Shown here one piece after another: positions 1 to 10,921 of a stretch of 64,000 nucleotides of DNA (position 1 is its first letter; every line of letters begins with the position of its first letter). Source of the DNA: Verpa conica (taxonomy: Eukaryota; Ascomycota; Pezizomycetes; Pezizales; Morchellaceae); contig JAUFSD010000012.1 of assembly GCA_033030425.1 (NCBI GenBank), forward strand, positions 806,001 to 870,000, read 5' to 3'. Position numbers and translations under genes: made by a program. The notes below the pieces were generated by a model. It made no database searches and had not been told where the DNA came from. It worked only from the letters and a program-made list of their open reading frames with translations.

Positions 1-680
1 CTCTGCCACGAGGGAACATGCAAGGACAGAACAGATACGGTGGTTAGTACACTTATCGGCCCGTCCGCAGAGTACAGATTGGTTCACTAACAGCTTTACA
101 TAATTGCATTACTCTAGTACACCTTTGGGCTTGACTAGAATAGACGATAGGGCCGGGACAAAGTGCTTGGGCTGGTTGGGATTTGTATAAGTATGGGGGG
201 AATGTATTTGTATTGGCGTTGTTACTGTGTTGTAAGATTTGTATTGTATGGCGTGATTGCTTGGCAGGTGTTCAGGGTTTTCGGGGGTTCCCAGGCGTTT
301 GTATTAGGATTTAGAATAAATCCGCGAGCCCAAACAGCGGTATATAAAATAGTCGGCAGATTTGTCTCTTTACCAGAACATCAACGAGAAGAACGAGTCT
401 TATCAATATATCTGAATCTATCGAACTACCTACTTTATAACTCTATTACAAACAACTTGCTTGTGACTTTCGAAGCTTCAACTGAACAACTTTCCGCTCT
501 AATTTCAACTAACTCTAGTGAGTCTTGACGATATCGTAGTTCGTAACTCTCTTGTGCGATTTAAAGGAACAACTACTACCGTTGACTGAGGAGACCTTGG
601 TAGTTGGTATCTTATACCTTCGGACCGAACTCTAAGCTTGACGGGACGTAGCCTGGACAATTGTATAGGCCAGTTTTACA
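1..680 (+). mobile_element. LTR (family 1) of Ty3/gypsy element A, left end outside window
   Basis: This stretch matches, in inverted orientation, the LTRs at 2408-4410 and 7798-9557. It ends in CCAGTTTTACA at 680, directly before pol sequence, so it reads as the 5' LTR of a plus-strand element. A TATA box (TATATAAAATAG) lies at 341-352. A reading frame of about 120 codons at 163-528, covering the TATA region, is kept in the other copies as well. The LTR begins before position 1, so its full length (about 1.1-1.4 kb by comparison) is not visible here. Confidence 0.85.
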
Positions 681-2407
681 ATAACCCAGAGCTTCATCCT
701 AATTGAAGACTTGAGTTCCGTGGTAAGAATTGTCTCCATGCTTGTACCGCTAATAAGCCGGTGGTAGTCTATGACGAGAGTGTAGCAGAGGATCCCGAAG
801 CCCAATCAATTGGGGCAGTTAGCCGTGAGTTGACCGAAGGGGACAGCTGGAAGGCCTAATACCTAAGAAGTACGACGAGCTACTTGACGTGTTCTATCCG
901 TCAAAAGCGGACGAGCTACCCCCTCACCGCCCATATGACCATGCCATAGACCTGGACCCAACAGCAAAGCCTACTTGGTGCCCAGTGTATAACCTATCGG
1001 CGTTGGAATTGGGTGTGTTGAAGGAGTGCTTGGAAAAAATGATCCGGCTAGGTAAGATCCGCCCCAGCAAGTCGCCCTATGGCGCGCCTATATTATTTGT
1101 CAAGAAAAATAATGGTAGCTTGCGACTTTGTATCAACTACCGAGGGCTTAACAGGATAACTATCAAAAATAAGCATCCCTTGCCCCTTATGGATGAGCTC
1201 AGAGATCAAGTATCCGGCTCTACCATTTTTTCGAAGATAGACCTGAAGGAGGGGTACAACCTTGTCAGGATCAAACAAGGAAACAAAGAGAAAACAGCTT
1301 TTAGGACTCGCTACAGACATTACGAGTACTTAGTAATACTGTTTGGCATGGTGAACGCACCAGCAACATTCCAGAACATGATGAACGACATCCTCAGAGA
1401 ATACTTGGACCAAGGTATAGTAGTCTATCTTGACGATATCCTAATTTATAGCAAAACAGCAGAGGAACATATCCGATTAGTTAAAATTGTTCTCCAGAAA
1501 CTACCGGAAAACAACCTGGTTGCCAATCCTAAAAAATCCTTTTTCAACCAGCAGAAAATCGAGTTCCTCGGCTATATGCTAGGTTCCGAAGGTGTCTCCA
1601 TGGCAAGCGATAAAATCACATCAATTCTGGAATGGTGAGCTCCACAGAGCGTAAAGGATATGCAAGCTTTTATAGGGTTTGCCAACTTTTATAGAAGATT
1701 TATCCATAACTTCTCAGGGGTCTGTAAACCTATAACCGATTGTACCAGACAAGATAACGCTAAGAACTTCACGTGGTCACAAGAGGCACAAGAGGCATTC
1801 GACAAGCTCAAAACTCTCTTCACCTCAGCCCCTATTCTAGCTCACTTCGACCCTGATCGCCAGACATACGTGGAAACGGATGCCAGCGACTTTGCGATCG
1901 CAGCCATCCTGTCTCAAGAAATCGACACTAAGTTACACCCTGTCGCTTTCTATTCACGAAAGCTAGTCCCGGCGGAAGTCAATTATGGCGTTTGGGACAA
2001 GGAAATGTTGGCTATAGTGGTAGCATTCAAGCAGTGAAGGCAATACCTCGAAGGCGCTAGGTACATGCTAGTCGTTTATACCGATCACTCTAATCTAGAG
2101 TACTTCTCTACCACTAAGCAACTCACGAGGCGACAGGCTTGATGGGCGGAGAACCTTGCTGAGTTCGATTTCAAAATCATCTATCGACCCGGAACAAAGA
2201 ATGGAAAGTCTGATGCACTATCAAGGCGTTCGGAGTACCGCCTGGAAGGGAGGGGCACCACTGACAAACAACCCGTGGAAATGTTCTTCAAATCTGGACA
2301 ACTCGAGCTGGAACCCGGAGAAGTGGAATTGGTATCGTCAGCCTCGCTTGCTGCCATGGAAATTGTCAACTGGGACAAGGAGTTTTTGGGAAAAGTACGG
2401 CAGGCAG
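681..2407 (+). pseudogene. Ty3/gypsy pol remnant of element A (RT and RNase H; gag and protease deleted)
   Basis: The translation starts inside the protease-RT linker and runs through the reverse transcriptase fingers, the catalytic box YLDDILIYS (near 1420-1450) and the RNase H domain with TYVETDASD (near 1870). In-frame stops interrupt it at about 1636 (TGG-TGA) and 2035, with another near 2140, and it lacks gag, the protease active site and integrase. Compared with element B, everything between the LTR end and the end of protease is missing, with a short ACA microhomology at the junction, so this looks like an internal deletion derivative. It is cut at 2407 by the LTR of element B. The RT box is intact, but the copy cannot make a full polyprotein. 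Confidence 0.9.
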
Positions 2408-2782
2408 TGTAAAACTGGCCTATACAATTGTCCGGGCTACGTCCCGCTAAGCTTAGAGTTCAGTTCGAAGGTATAAGATACCAACTACCAAGGTCTCCTC
2501 AGTCAACGGTAGTAGTTGTTCCTTTAAATCGCACAAGAGAGTTACAAACTACGATATTGTCAAGACTCACTAGAGTTAGTTAGAGTAAGCGGAAAGTTGT
2601 TCAGTTGAAGCTTCGAAAGTCACAAGCAAAATGTTGGTAATAGAGTTATAAAGTAAATGTAGTTCGATAGATTCAAATATATTGATAAGACTCGTTCTTC
2701 CCGTTGATGATCCGGTAAAGAGACAAATCTGCCGACTATTTTATATACTGCGGTTTGGGCTCGCGGATTTATTCTAGATCCT

Positions 2783-3022
2783 CATCAGCAAAAGTACTTT
2801 TCAATCACAGAGCATCCCTGGGACAACTGTGGAACAAATTATATAGTAGCTGGAGACACCACCCAGTCCCAAGAGACAAAATGACTGTCCCTGGGATGGA
2901 TCTTGGGACTGGGTGGTGTCTCTATTCTGTCCCAATTGTGTCCCAGTTGTGTCCCCCACTGTCCCCCTTATCCCTGGGACTATCTGGGACTATTTTTGAA
3001 GAAAAAAAAACTTTTGCTGATG
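2783..3022. mobile_element. MITE-like inverted-repeat element with an internal hairpin
   Basis: The element starts CATCAGCAAAAGT and ends with its inverted copy ACTTTTGCTGATG-like sequence (CTTTTGCTGATG at the right edge). The paralogous LTR at 8160-8180 lacks it and shows the empty site ATCCTAATAC; here the site reads ATCCT-element-CTAATAC, giving a 2-bp CT duplication. Inside, arms of about 22 bp at roughly 2851-2874 and 2899-2924 (GACACCACCCAGTCCCAAG and its reverse complement) form a strong hairpin. No coding capacity. Confidence 0.8.
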
Positions 3023-3631
3023 CTAATACAAACGCCTGGGAACCCCCGAAGACCCTGAAAACCTGCCAAGCAATCACGCCATACAATACAAATCTTATAA
3101 CACAGTAACAACACCAATACAAATACATTCCCCCCATCCTTATACAAATCCCGACCAGTCCAAGCACTTTGTCCATGCCCTATCGTCTATTCTAGTCAAG
3201 CCCAAAGGTGTACTAGAGTAATGCAATCATGTAAAACTGTTAGTGAACCAATCTGTACTCTGCTGACGGGCCGATAAGTGTACTAACCACTGTATCTGTT
3301 CCGTCCTTGCATGTTCCTTCGTGGCAGAGAGTCACCAAAGCCTTTTGGTACTAATCAGCAAGCAGTACTGGGAAGCGGGGCCTTCCTTCATACCGTTAGT
3401 TTGTCAAGAAACATGCCCCGACTGGCAGAGGGCACAACTCCGTCAGTTCTTATCCAATTTCCTCGATTCTTTCACCAGTCAGCTCCAAATCATGCCCTCT
3501 CATATACCCTCCGAATTTTGTTCGGACGGACGAATTTTCCTGACGCTTCCAGGGGTTATTTTTAGGGTCCAAAGCTTGTGTTTTTACTATGCCTTTACAG
3601 CAACTCTGAGGGGCCCCCCCAGCACCCGGTG

Positions 3632-4231
3632 TGTAACCGCCCCTGCTGTGTTACTTTGTTCTTTGTTTTACTTGTTTTGGATGCGGTTATGGCACTAACC
3701 ATCTTGGGATTTCTTTATTGTTTCTTTGGATCTATTTTACTATGTTTGGGAACCCCACCGGAAGCGGAGCAATTGTTGTACCGGGGTGGTACCGGATCGG
3801 GATGATTAGTATTTCTTTAGTGTTTTGATCCTGGCATGGATCGGAGATTAGGGTACCGGGATCGGAGGAACATGACAGGAATGGAGGAATGGTTGTGCCG
3901 GGTTATTTTTGATTACTGTTTATTTGTTTTTGGACCGGAGCATGGAATGCCCCGGCTAGTTTATGTATGTTTTTGTTTTAGTATAAAACCTGCCGTGTCT
4001 AGCTAGTTTTGGGTCGGCAGGATTCAGCTACCTAAGTTAGTTATCAATATATGCGATTGACCGGCTACCTTTAGTTCATATCAGTATATTAGCCTACCGA
4101 GTCTAGTCTAGTTAGTCAATCTCTTTGATATAGCTACTAGGCTTAGCCTGAAACCTCCCCCTACCACAATTTATTCACTAGATTAGTGCCGAGCAGTGCT
4201 TGCACTAAAACTAGTGTGTGATTGTGTTACA
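3632..4231 (+). mobile_element. Solo LTR, family 2
   Basis: A 600-bp unit starting TGTAACCGCCCC and ending GTGTGATTGTGTTACA, so it has the TG...CA ends of an LTR within TGTAAC/GTTACA inverted termini. Flanks are CGGTG and CAGTG, a 5-bp target duplication with one mismatch. A TATA-like AGTATAAAACC is near 3978. The same unit lies inverted at 8765-9362. There is no internal coding region, so it is a solo LTR left by LTR-LTR recombination. Confidence 0.85.
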
Positions 4232-4410
4232 CAGTGGGTGGCACAGTGGGGTGCGCTGCAGGAGATAGCCGCCAGTAACTATACCCACACGCGCTTCTCC
4301 CCAAACCCCTGTCACTTTCAAGAAACGAACAAGGGATTAAGTTATCTAGATAGTCAAACAAGTGGTCTTCATGGTTCCCAGAATACTCCTCTTATCAGGT
4401 GCTTACAACA

Positions 4411-7400
4411 GAATGCTACCACTATAGCTAACACTTCCTTGTCCCAAACGCCATAATTGACTTCCGCCGGGACTAGCTTTCGTGAATAGAAGGCGACAGG
4501 GTGTAACTTAGTGTCGATTTCTTGGGACAGTATGGCTGCGATCGCAAAGTCGCTGGCGTCCGTTTCCACGTATGTCTGGCGATCAGGGTCAAAGTGAGCT
4601 AGAATAGGGGCTGAGGTGAAGAGGGTGTTGAGCTTGTCAAACGTCTCTTGTGCCTCGTGTGACCACGTGAAGTTCTTAGAGTTATCTTGTCTGGTACAAT
4701 CGGTTATAGGTTTACAGACCCCTGAGAAGTTATGGATAAATCTTCTATAAAAGTTGGCAAACCCCATGAAAGCTTGCACATCTTTTACGCTCTGTGGAGC
4801 TCGCCATTCCAGAATTGACGTGATTTTGTCGTTTGCCATGGAGACACCTTCAGGGCCTAGCATATAGCCAAGGAACTCGATTTTCTGCTGGTTGAAAAAG
4901 GATTTTTTAGGATTGGCAACCAGGTTGTTTTCCTGTAACTTCTGGAGAACAATTTTGACTAATCAAATGTGTTCCTCTGCTGTTTTGCTATAGATTAGGA
5001 TATTGTCAAGATAGACTACTATACCTTGGTCCAAGTACTCTCTGAGGATGTCGTTCATCATGTTCTGGAATGTTGCTGGTGCGTTCACCATGCCAAACGG
5101 CATTACTAAGTACTCGTAATGTCTGTAGCGGGTCCTGAAAGCCGTTTTCTCTTCGTCCCCTTGTTTGTAAAAGTACACAAGCCCTTGCTCTAGTGGGGAC
5201 AGCAGGTGATGTCTAAAGAACTGGGACACTATGGGCACATGGACTAGAAGACTGGAAAGACTGGGACTAGAGTAGGTACTTGGTGTTGAATACAAGTTGA
5301 AGGATAGAGAGCTAAGACTAAGAACTGGGGAAATGGCTTGATACTTATAGTATGGCCAAAACATGAAAGGGAAGGGGCTGACACGCGTAGCGTGTCAGAC
5401 TACATGAAACAAGAAACATGATACGTGATATGAAACTAAGGAGATCCCATACATGAAACATAAATGAGACTAGACATGAAACTGATATGAAACGGGCAAG
5501 GCTGACTGGTGGTCGAGTGACAATTTGTGACCGAGTGAAAACTGATGATTTGCCGTTCTTGACATTGTTTGATCCTGACAAGGTTGTACCCCTCCTTCAG
5601 GTCTATCTTCGAAAAAATGGTAGAGCCAGATACTCGATCTCTGAGCTCATCCATGAGGGGCAAAAGATACTTATTTTTGATAGTTATCCTGTTAAGCCTT
5701 TGGTAGTCGACGCAAAGTCGCAAGCTACCGTCCTTTTTCTTGACAAATAATATAGGCGTGCCGTGGGGCGACTTGCTGGGGCGGATTTTACCTAGCTGGA
5801 TCATTTTTTCCAAGTATTCCTTCAACACACCCAATTCCAATGCCGATAGATTGTAAACTGGACCCCAAGTAGGCTTTGCGGTTGGATCCAGGTCTATGGC
5901 ATGGTCATATGGGCGGTGAGGGGGCAACTCGTCAGCTTTTGACGGATATAACACGTCGAGTAGCTCGTGGTATTCCTTAGGTATTAGGCCTTCCAGCTGT
6001 TCCCTTTCGGTTAACTCACGGCTAACTGCTCCGATTGATTGGGCTTCGGGATCTTCTGCCACACTCTCGTCGTAGACTACAACCGGCTTATTAGCGGTAC
6101 AAGCATGGAGACAATTCTTACCACGGAACTCAAGTCTTCCGTTAGAATGAAGCACTGGATTATGTTGTTGTATCCACCAGGCTGGTAGAATTGCATCAAA
6201 GTCTGCCGGGGTATCTGCAATTTCGAAGGAAATTTTGGACTGGTGCATGCCTTCTATCTTTAGTATAGGTAATGTAAAGGCTTGTCCCGTGCCTGATGCC
6301 ATTTTTCCATCAAATCCCATTATTCGGGCGGGGACGTCTCTTTCCACCTTTGGGACATTATATAAAAAAACAAAACGCAAACTCAAAACCGGCCCTGTGG
6401 CTCCGGTATCCAACAATACTTTACAGCGTTTTATACAATTAGCAAAACAAAAATCAAAGGTGGCAATAGGACGTGCTCCGTATACTGGCTCCGTCGCTTG
6501 TTTTTTCTTCGGGGTGAATTCCTCCTCCTCTGGTCTTTTTCTTTTAGAACTGTTTTTGGATTTTTCTCCCAGTGAAAGTGTTGCAATTTGGGGCAAATCT
6601 AGACCTGGGGAGTCTAGATGCCCTTCCAAAAATTCTCCTCAGATGTGCCCACGTTATCGAACACCATCTGGGTATCTCCTTTGTTATCCACCCTAGCAGC
6701 AGCTGCGGCGGCCTTTGCCTTGGCTCGATGACGTTGCTTGCATGGTCTGGGAGGCTCTTCTGGGGTTTCATCCTCCTCCTCCCTCAGACGCTTGGTAAAG
6801 GTAAATGCTGAAACAGCGGCACTGGTGTTGATATCTGAAGCACAATAGCCCCAGACATGCCCCTTCTTTCTGCATTGTTGGCATGTATCTTCCTTTTCGC
6901 GTCTGGCCATGACATCTCGTGGGACGCCTTTGGTTGCTTCCGCAAAATTGAAGTGCTTTTGAGGGTATGTTTTCTTTGTTGGAGGGGCGGATTTATCGTC
7001 TTTTTTCTCCGTGCTCGCTGGTTTCTCCTTTTTTTCCTCTCCTTTTGCTTGCTTCGCCTTGAACCTAGAGTGGCGTTACGACCTTCCTTTTCGCAGACTT
7101 ATTTCGAGAGAGAAGACACTCCATCTCCAGAGTCTCTTCATGTCTTTTGCCCGCGGCTTCTAGGTTGGTGACAAAGTCGTCATCGTCTTCGGTAATGGGG
7201 AACATGGAGAATCTATCTCTGATTGCCGCCGGGAGGCCAGTGAGAAAGGCTATTCTCAAACTGGGGCCAGACATCCAGGCTTTCATGTTCAAGAGTTGCA
7301 TGTGCATGATATAGTCAGAGATACTGCTCTTGTATTCCGATTTCCTCATTTTCTGCGCCGCTTCCATTGCCCCATTGGAACCTAGGAATTTCTTGATAAC

Positions 7401-7797
7401 TTCCTGACAGAAACGTTCCCACGTCAGGTAGTCTGGTCCGTCTTCTCCGGTGGCTTTATAGGCTATATAACCCACGAACCATTCTTTAAGAACTCCCTTC
7501 ATGTAACTTCCTGCGAATATAACTCTATTTTTGTCGGCAGGGAAGTTTTTTGCTCTCTGGATGAAGTAGTTCTCACAGCCGAGCAACCAATGTTGGATAT
7601 TCTGATCCTTTTTGTTCTTGAAGTCCTCAGGTTTGCGGGCTTTGGAGTTATGGGCTTCCGACTGGCTTACTGTGGAGAAAGGGGTTCCTTCCCGCAGGGG
7701 ACGCCTGAACTTAAGGTTTTTTCTAGGTGGAGGAGATGGGCTTCTGTCTTTGTCACTGCTGGAATCGCTACTACCTGGATGGCCGGCTCCTACCATC
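4411..7797 (-). pseudogene. gag-pol region of element B, frameshifted and truncated
   Basis: Read on the minus strand. Gag starts just inside the 5' LTR (7797 to about 7065; start MVGAGHPGSSDSSSD, central Ty3-type capsid segment). Next comes a CCHC zinc knuckle (CQQCRKKGHVWGYC) near 6865, in another frame, then protease with the LLDTGATG active site near 6420, and RT with [15 protein letters not shown] near 5720. A 399-bp solo LTR at 5166-5564 splits the RT. The catalytic box reads YLDN instead of YLDD (near 5010), which should inactivate polymerase. RNase H (4863-4411) stops at the 3' LTR and integrase is missing. Identity to element A pol is very high. Confidence 0.9.
5166..5564. mobile_element. 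Solo LTR, family 3, inside the RT of element B
   Basis: A 399-bp unit from TGTAAAAGTACACAAG to GCCGTTCTTGACA with a perfect 5-bp duplication TTGTT on both sides (5161-5165 and 5565-5569). Removing it restores the RT reading around the [11 protein letters not shown] junction as in element A. Its first ~170 bp recur at 62070-62239 in the same orientation, and its last bases resemble 9930-9981. Confidence 0.85.
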
Positions 7798-9557
7798 TGT
7801 AAAACTGGCCTATACAATTGTCCAGGCTACGTCTCGCTAAGCTTAGAGTTCAGTTCGAAGGTATAAGATACCAACTACCAAGGTCTCCTCAGTCAACGGT
7901 AGTAGTTGTTCCTTTAAACCGCACAAGAGAGTTACGAACTACGATATCGTCAAGACTCATTAGAGTTTAGTTGAAAATAGAGCGGAAAGTTGATCAGTTG
8001 AAGCTTCGAAAGTCACAAGCAAATTGTTTGTAATAGAGTTATAAAGTAGGTAGTTCGATAGATTCAAATATATTGATAAGACTCGTTCTTCCCGTTGATG
8101 TTCTGGTAAAGAGACAAATCTGCCGACTATTTTATATACTGCGGTTTGGGCTCGCGGATTTCTTCTAAATCCTAATACAAACGCCTGGGAACCCCCAAAG
8201 ACCCTGAAAACCTGCCAAGCAATCACGCCATACAATACAAATCTTACAACACAGTAACAACGCCAATACAAATACATTCCCCCCATACTTATACAAATCC
8301 CGACCAGTCCGAGCACTTTGTCCCGGCCCTATCGTCTATTCTAGTCAAGCCCAAAAATGTACTAGAGTAATGCAATTATGTAAAGCTGTTAGTGAACCAA
8401 TCTGTACTCTGCGGACGGGCCGATAAGTGTACTAACCACTGTATCTGTTCCGTCCTTGCATGTTCCCTCGTGGCAGAGAGTCACCAAAGCCCTTTGGTAC
8501 TAATCAGCAAGCAGTACTGGGAAGCGGGGCCTTCTTTCATACCGTTAGTTTGTCAAAAAACATGCCCCGACTGGCGGAGGGCACAACTCCGTCAGTTCTT
8601 ATCCGATTTCCTCGATTCTTTCACCAGTCAGCTCCAAATCATGCCTTCTCATATACCCTCCGGATTTGGTTCGGACAGACGAATTTTCCTGATGCTCCAG
8701 GGGTTACTTTTGGGGTCCAAAGCTTGTGTTTTTACTATGCGTTTACAGCAACTCTGAGGGGCCCTGTAACACAATCACACACTAGTTAGGTGCAAGCACT
8801 GCTCGGCACCTTACTAGTGGGGTAATTGCGGTAGGGGGAGGTTTCGGGCTAAGCCTAGTAGCTATCTTAAAGAGATTGACTAACTAGACTAGACTCGGTA
8901 GGCTTATATACTGATATGAACTAAAGGTAGCCGGTCAATTGCATATATTGATAACTAACTTAGGTAGCTGAATCCTGCCGACCCAAAACTAGCTAGACAC
9001 GGCAGGTTTTATACTAAAACAAAAACATACATAAACAAGCCGAGGCATTCCATGCTCCGGTCAAAAACAAATAAACAGTAATCAAAAATAACCCGGCACA
9101 ACCATTCCTCCATTCCTGTCATGTTCCTCCGATCCCGGTACCCTAATCTCCGATCCATGCCAGGATCAAAACACTAAAGAAATACTAATCATCCCGATCC
9201 GGTGCCACTTCGGTACAACAATTGCTCCGCTTCCGGCAGGATTCCGAAACATAGTAAAATAGATCCAAAGAAACAATAAAGAAATCCCAGAGTGGTTAGT
9301 GCCATAACTGCATCCAAAACAAGTAAAACAAAGAACAAAGTAACACAGCAGGGGCGGTTACAGGCTCCCCCAGTACCCGGTGGGTGGCATAGTGGGGCGT
9401 CCTGCAGGAGATAGCCGCCAGCAATTATATCCACACGTGCTTCTCCCCAAACCCCTGTCACGTTTGAGAAACGAACAAGGGATCAAGTTACCTAGATAGT
9501 CAAACAAGTGGTCTTCATGGTTCCCAGAAATACTCCTCTTATCAGGTGTTTACAACA
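7798..9557 (-). repeat. 5' LTR of element B (family 1), with a nested solo LTR
   Basis: Plus-strand ends are TGTAAAACTGGCC (7798) and GTTTACAACA (9557). Without the 598-bp insertion at 8765-9362 it is about 1.16 kb. A TATA box (read on minus, TATATAAAATAG) lies near 8127-8138, and a 118-codon frame runs 8316-7960 on the minus strand, in the sense of the element. This copy keeps the empty site for the MITE found at 2783. Confidence 0.85.
8765..9362 (-). mobile_element. Solo LTR, family 2, inverted relative to 3632-4231
   Basis: A 598-bp unit, the reverse complement of the copy at 3632-4231 (starts TGTAACACAATC, ends GCGGTTACA on the plus strand). The flanks GGCCC and GGCTC form a 5-bp duplication with one mismatch. 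It sits about 15-20 bp from where the other copy inserted in the paralogous LTR. Confidence 0.85.
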
Positions 9558-10151
9558 GTAGAGTTCGACAAAGAGGAACCAGCGCGCCCGAAGATTTGCG
9601 GTATTCCCATGCTCAACGTGTACTACAGAGGTAATTTTGCTGAAGAAGTTATGCGCGCCCGAAGGTTTGCCAGTAACTCTATCGTCAACGAAGTTGGGGT
9701 TCTGAGTAGGTATGCCTCATAACAAGGATATAAGTTGTTGCGTGAAGAACTAACTAACTGACAAAGATGCGTCCCTTTTATACCCTTTCTGGAGGGACGC
9801 TGAGATCAACAATAAGACAATATGAAACTAAAGGAGCGACCTTCTTCTACATGAAACTACGGATGTCTTGTCCAGCGAGGCGTACTTCTTACATGACCAA
9901 TGATAACAAGAATCCTACGAGATATGAAACAATACATGAAACAAGGAGATTGACAAGGCAGACTAGGAAATGGGTGTTCTTGACATATTTTAACCCAATA
10001 ATTGCTTTACTTCTAGTGGTTGTTCCAAATATAGTAAAGTGAATTCAAAGTAAGCAGTTAAAAAATTCCAATGTGGTTAGTGCTATAACCGCAACCTAAT
10101 ACAAAGCACAAAAGAAACAACAAAAATATAGTAACAGCAGGAGCGGTTACA
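9558..10151. repeat. Degenerate LTR remnants
   Basis: The end of this stretch (about 9993-10151) is a diverged copy of the terminal part of family-2 LTR: shared order of GTGGTTAGTGC, AACCGCA-like and GAGCGGTTACA at the edge. It is interrupted by a segment ending GTTCTTGACA at 9981, the same terminal sequence as family 3. Inside that segment GCGCGCCCGAAG occurs twice (near 9582 and 9652). No open gene. Confidence 0.55.
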
Positions 10152-10921
10152 ATTTCTTTCGCTACCAAGCATGAAATATCACTCGTACTCTTGGCGCCGA
10201 GCCCACTAGCACACAACATCCCACTCCCGATCGTGCTATCGAGATTCAACTGTACCATAACGCTCTAAACTCTCAAACCTAAACATTGTCGCCCGTCAAT
10301 GATGATCCTGGCAGAAGTACTTGCAGATCTAACTAGCCTCAAGACTATTGTATGACCCCTCTTTCATCTACCTTCTTTCTACTCGAAAACCATGCTTACA
10401 CCTTTTTCTATTAGAGTTCGACTGATGCGCTCACACTCGTTTCCAAACGCTTTTGTACTCAATCAGCTATCAACATCGACAATGACTTGTCTCGCGCTAC
10501 ATGTTTCCTAAGTCTTCAATCCGAGCAGAGGAGACACGAGAAATTGATCGGCAAGCAACAGGAGGTTAATGCTATTGTGGAACGGCTAGCACTGAAGCTT
10601 CGCGACAGCTCCTAAGCCTAACTATTACACCTATTGTAGTGTTGGACTTGGAGAAGTTTATCTTACTCGGCCGAGATCGACTCGGCGTAGGGCCAGATGT
10701 AACCAATTACATGAGTCATGGTCTCTAGTTAATACAACTTCCTCTATTCAATGAATTACAGGTCTATCTTTTTCCTGTGTTTATCCCAAATTCTAAATGT
10801 ACAATGCAAAGTAGCAGTTCATCCTGATAACCTAAATAATCCATTATCATTGGACATATATGAAGTTCGACCAGAGTTATCTCTCAGTTCCAACCAACGA
10901 AATTTGCTTAAGATTGGTATA
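10152..10921. other. Intergenic; no supported gene
   Basis: About 770 bp between retroelement debris and the LETM1 gene. Short open stretches near 10440-10615 read like fragments of a hydrophilic coiled protein but have no start or intact frame. The last part is probably the 3' UTR of the minus-strand LETM1 gene. Confidence 0.5.

Larger units (their letters stand above)
2408..4410 (-). repeat. 3' LTR of element B (family 1), split by a MITE and a solo LTR
   Basis: On the plus strand it starts TGTAAAACTGGCC and ends GCTTACAACA. After removing the 240-bp insertion at 2783-3022 and the 600-bp solo LTR at 3632-4231, about 1.15 kb of LTR remain, close to the other copy at 7798-9557. The segment 2922-3176 overlaps the reading frame kept in the other two copies, but here the MITE cuts it. 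Confidence 0.85.
2408..9557 (-). mobile_element. Ty3/gypsy LTR retrotransposon B, inserted in element A and carrying nested insertions
   Basis: Both ends carry family-1 LTRs in the same orientation (7798-9557 as 5' LTR, 2408-4410 as 3' LTR, read on the minus strand) around an internal region of about 3.4 kb. LTR ends read TGTTGTAA...GTTTTACA on the minus strand. Internal order is gag, CCHC knuckle, protease, RT and partial RNase H; integrase is absent and RNase H runs straight into the 3' LTR. I could not find a matching 5-bp target duplication (left GGCAG, right GTAGA), so the present edges may come from recombination. Three solo LTRs and one inverted-repeat element sit inside it. Not autonomous. 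Confidence 0.85.
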
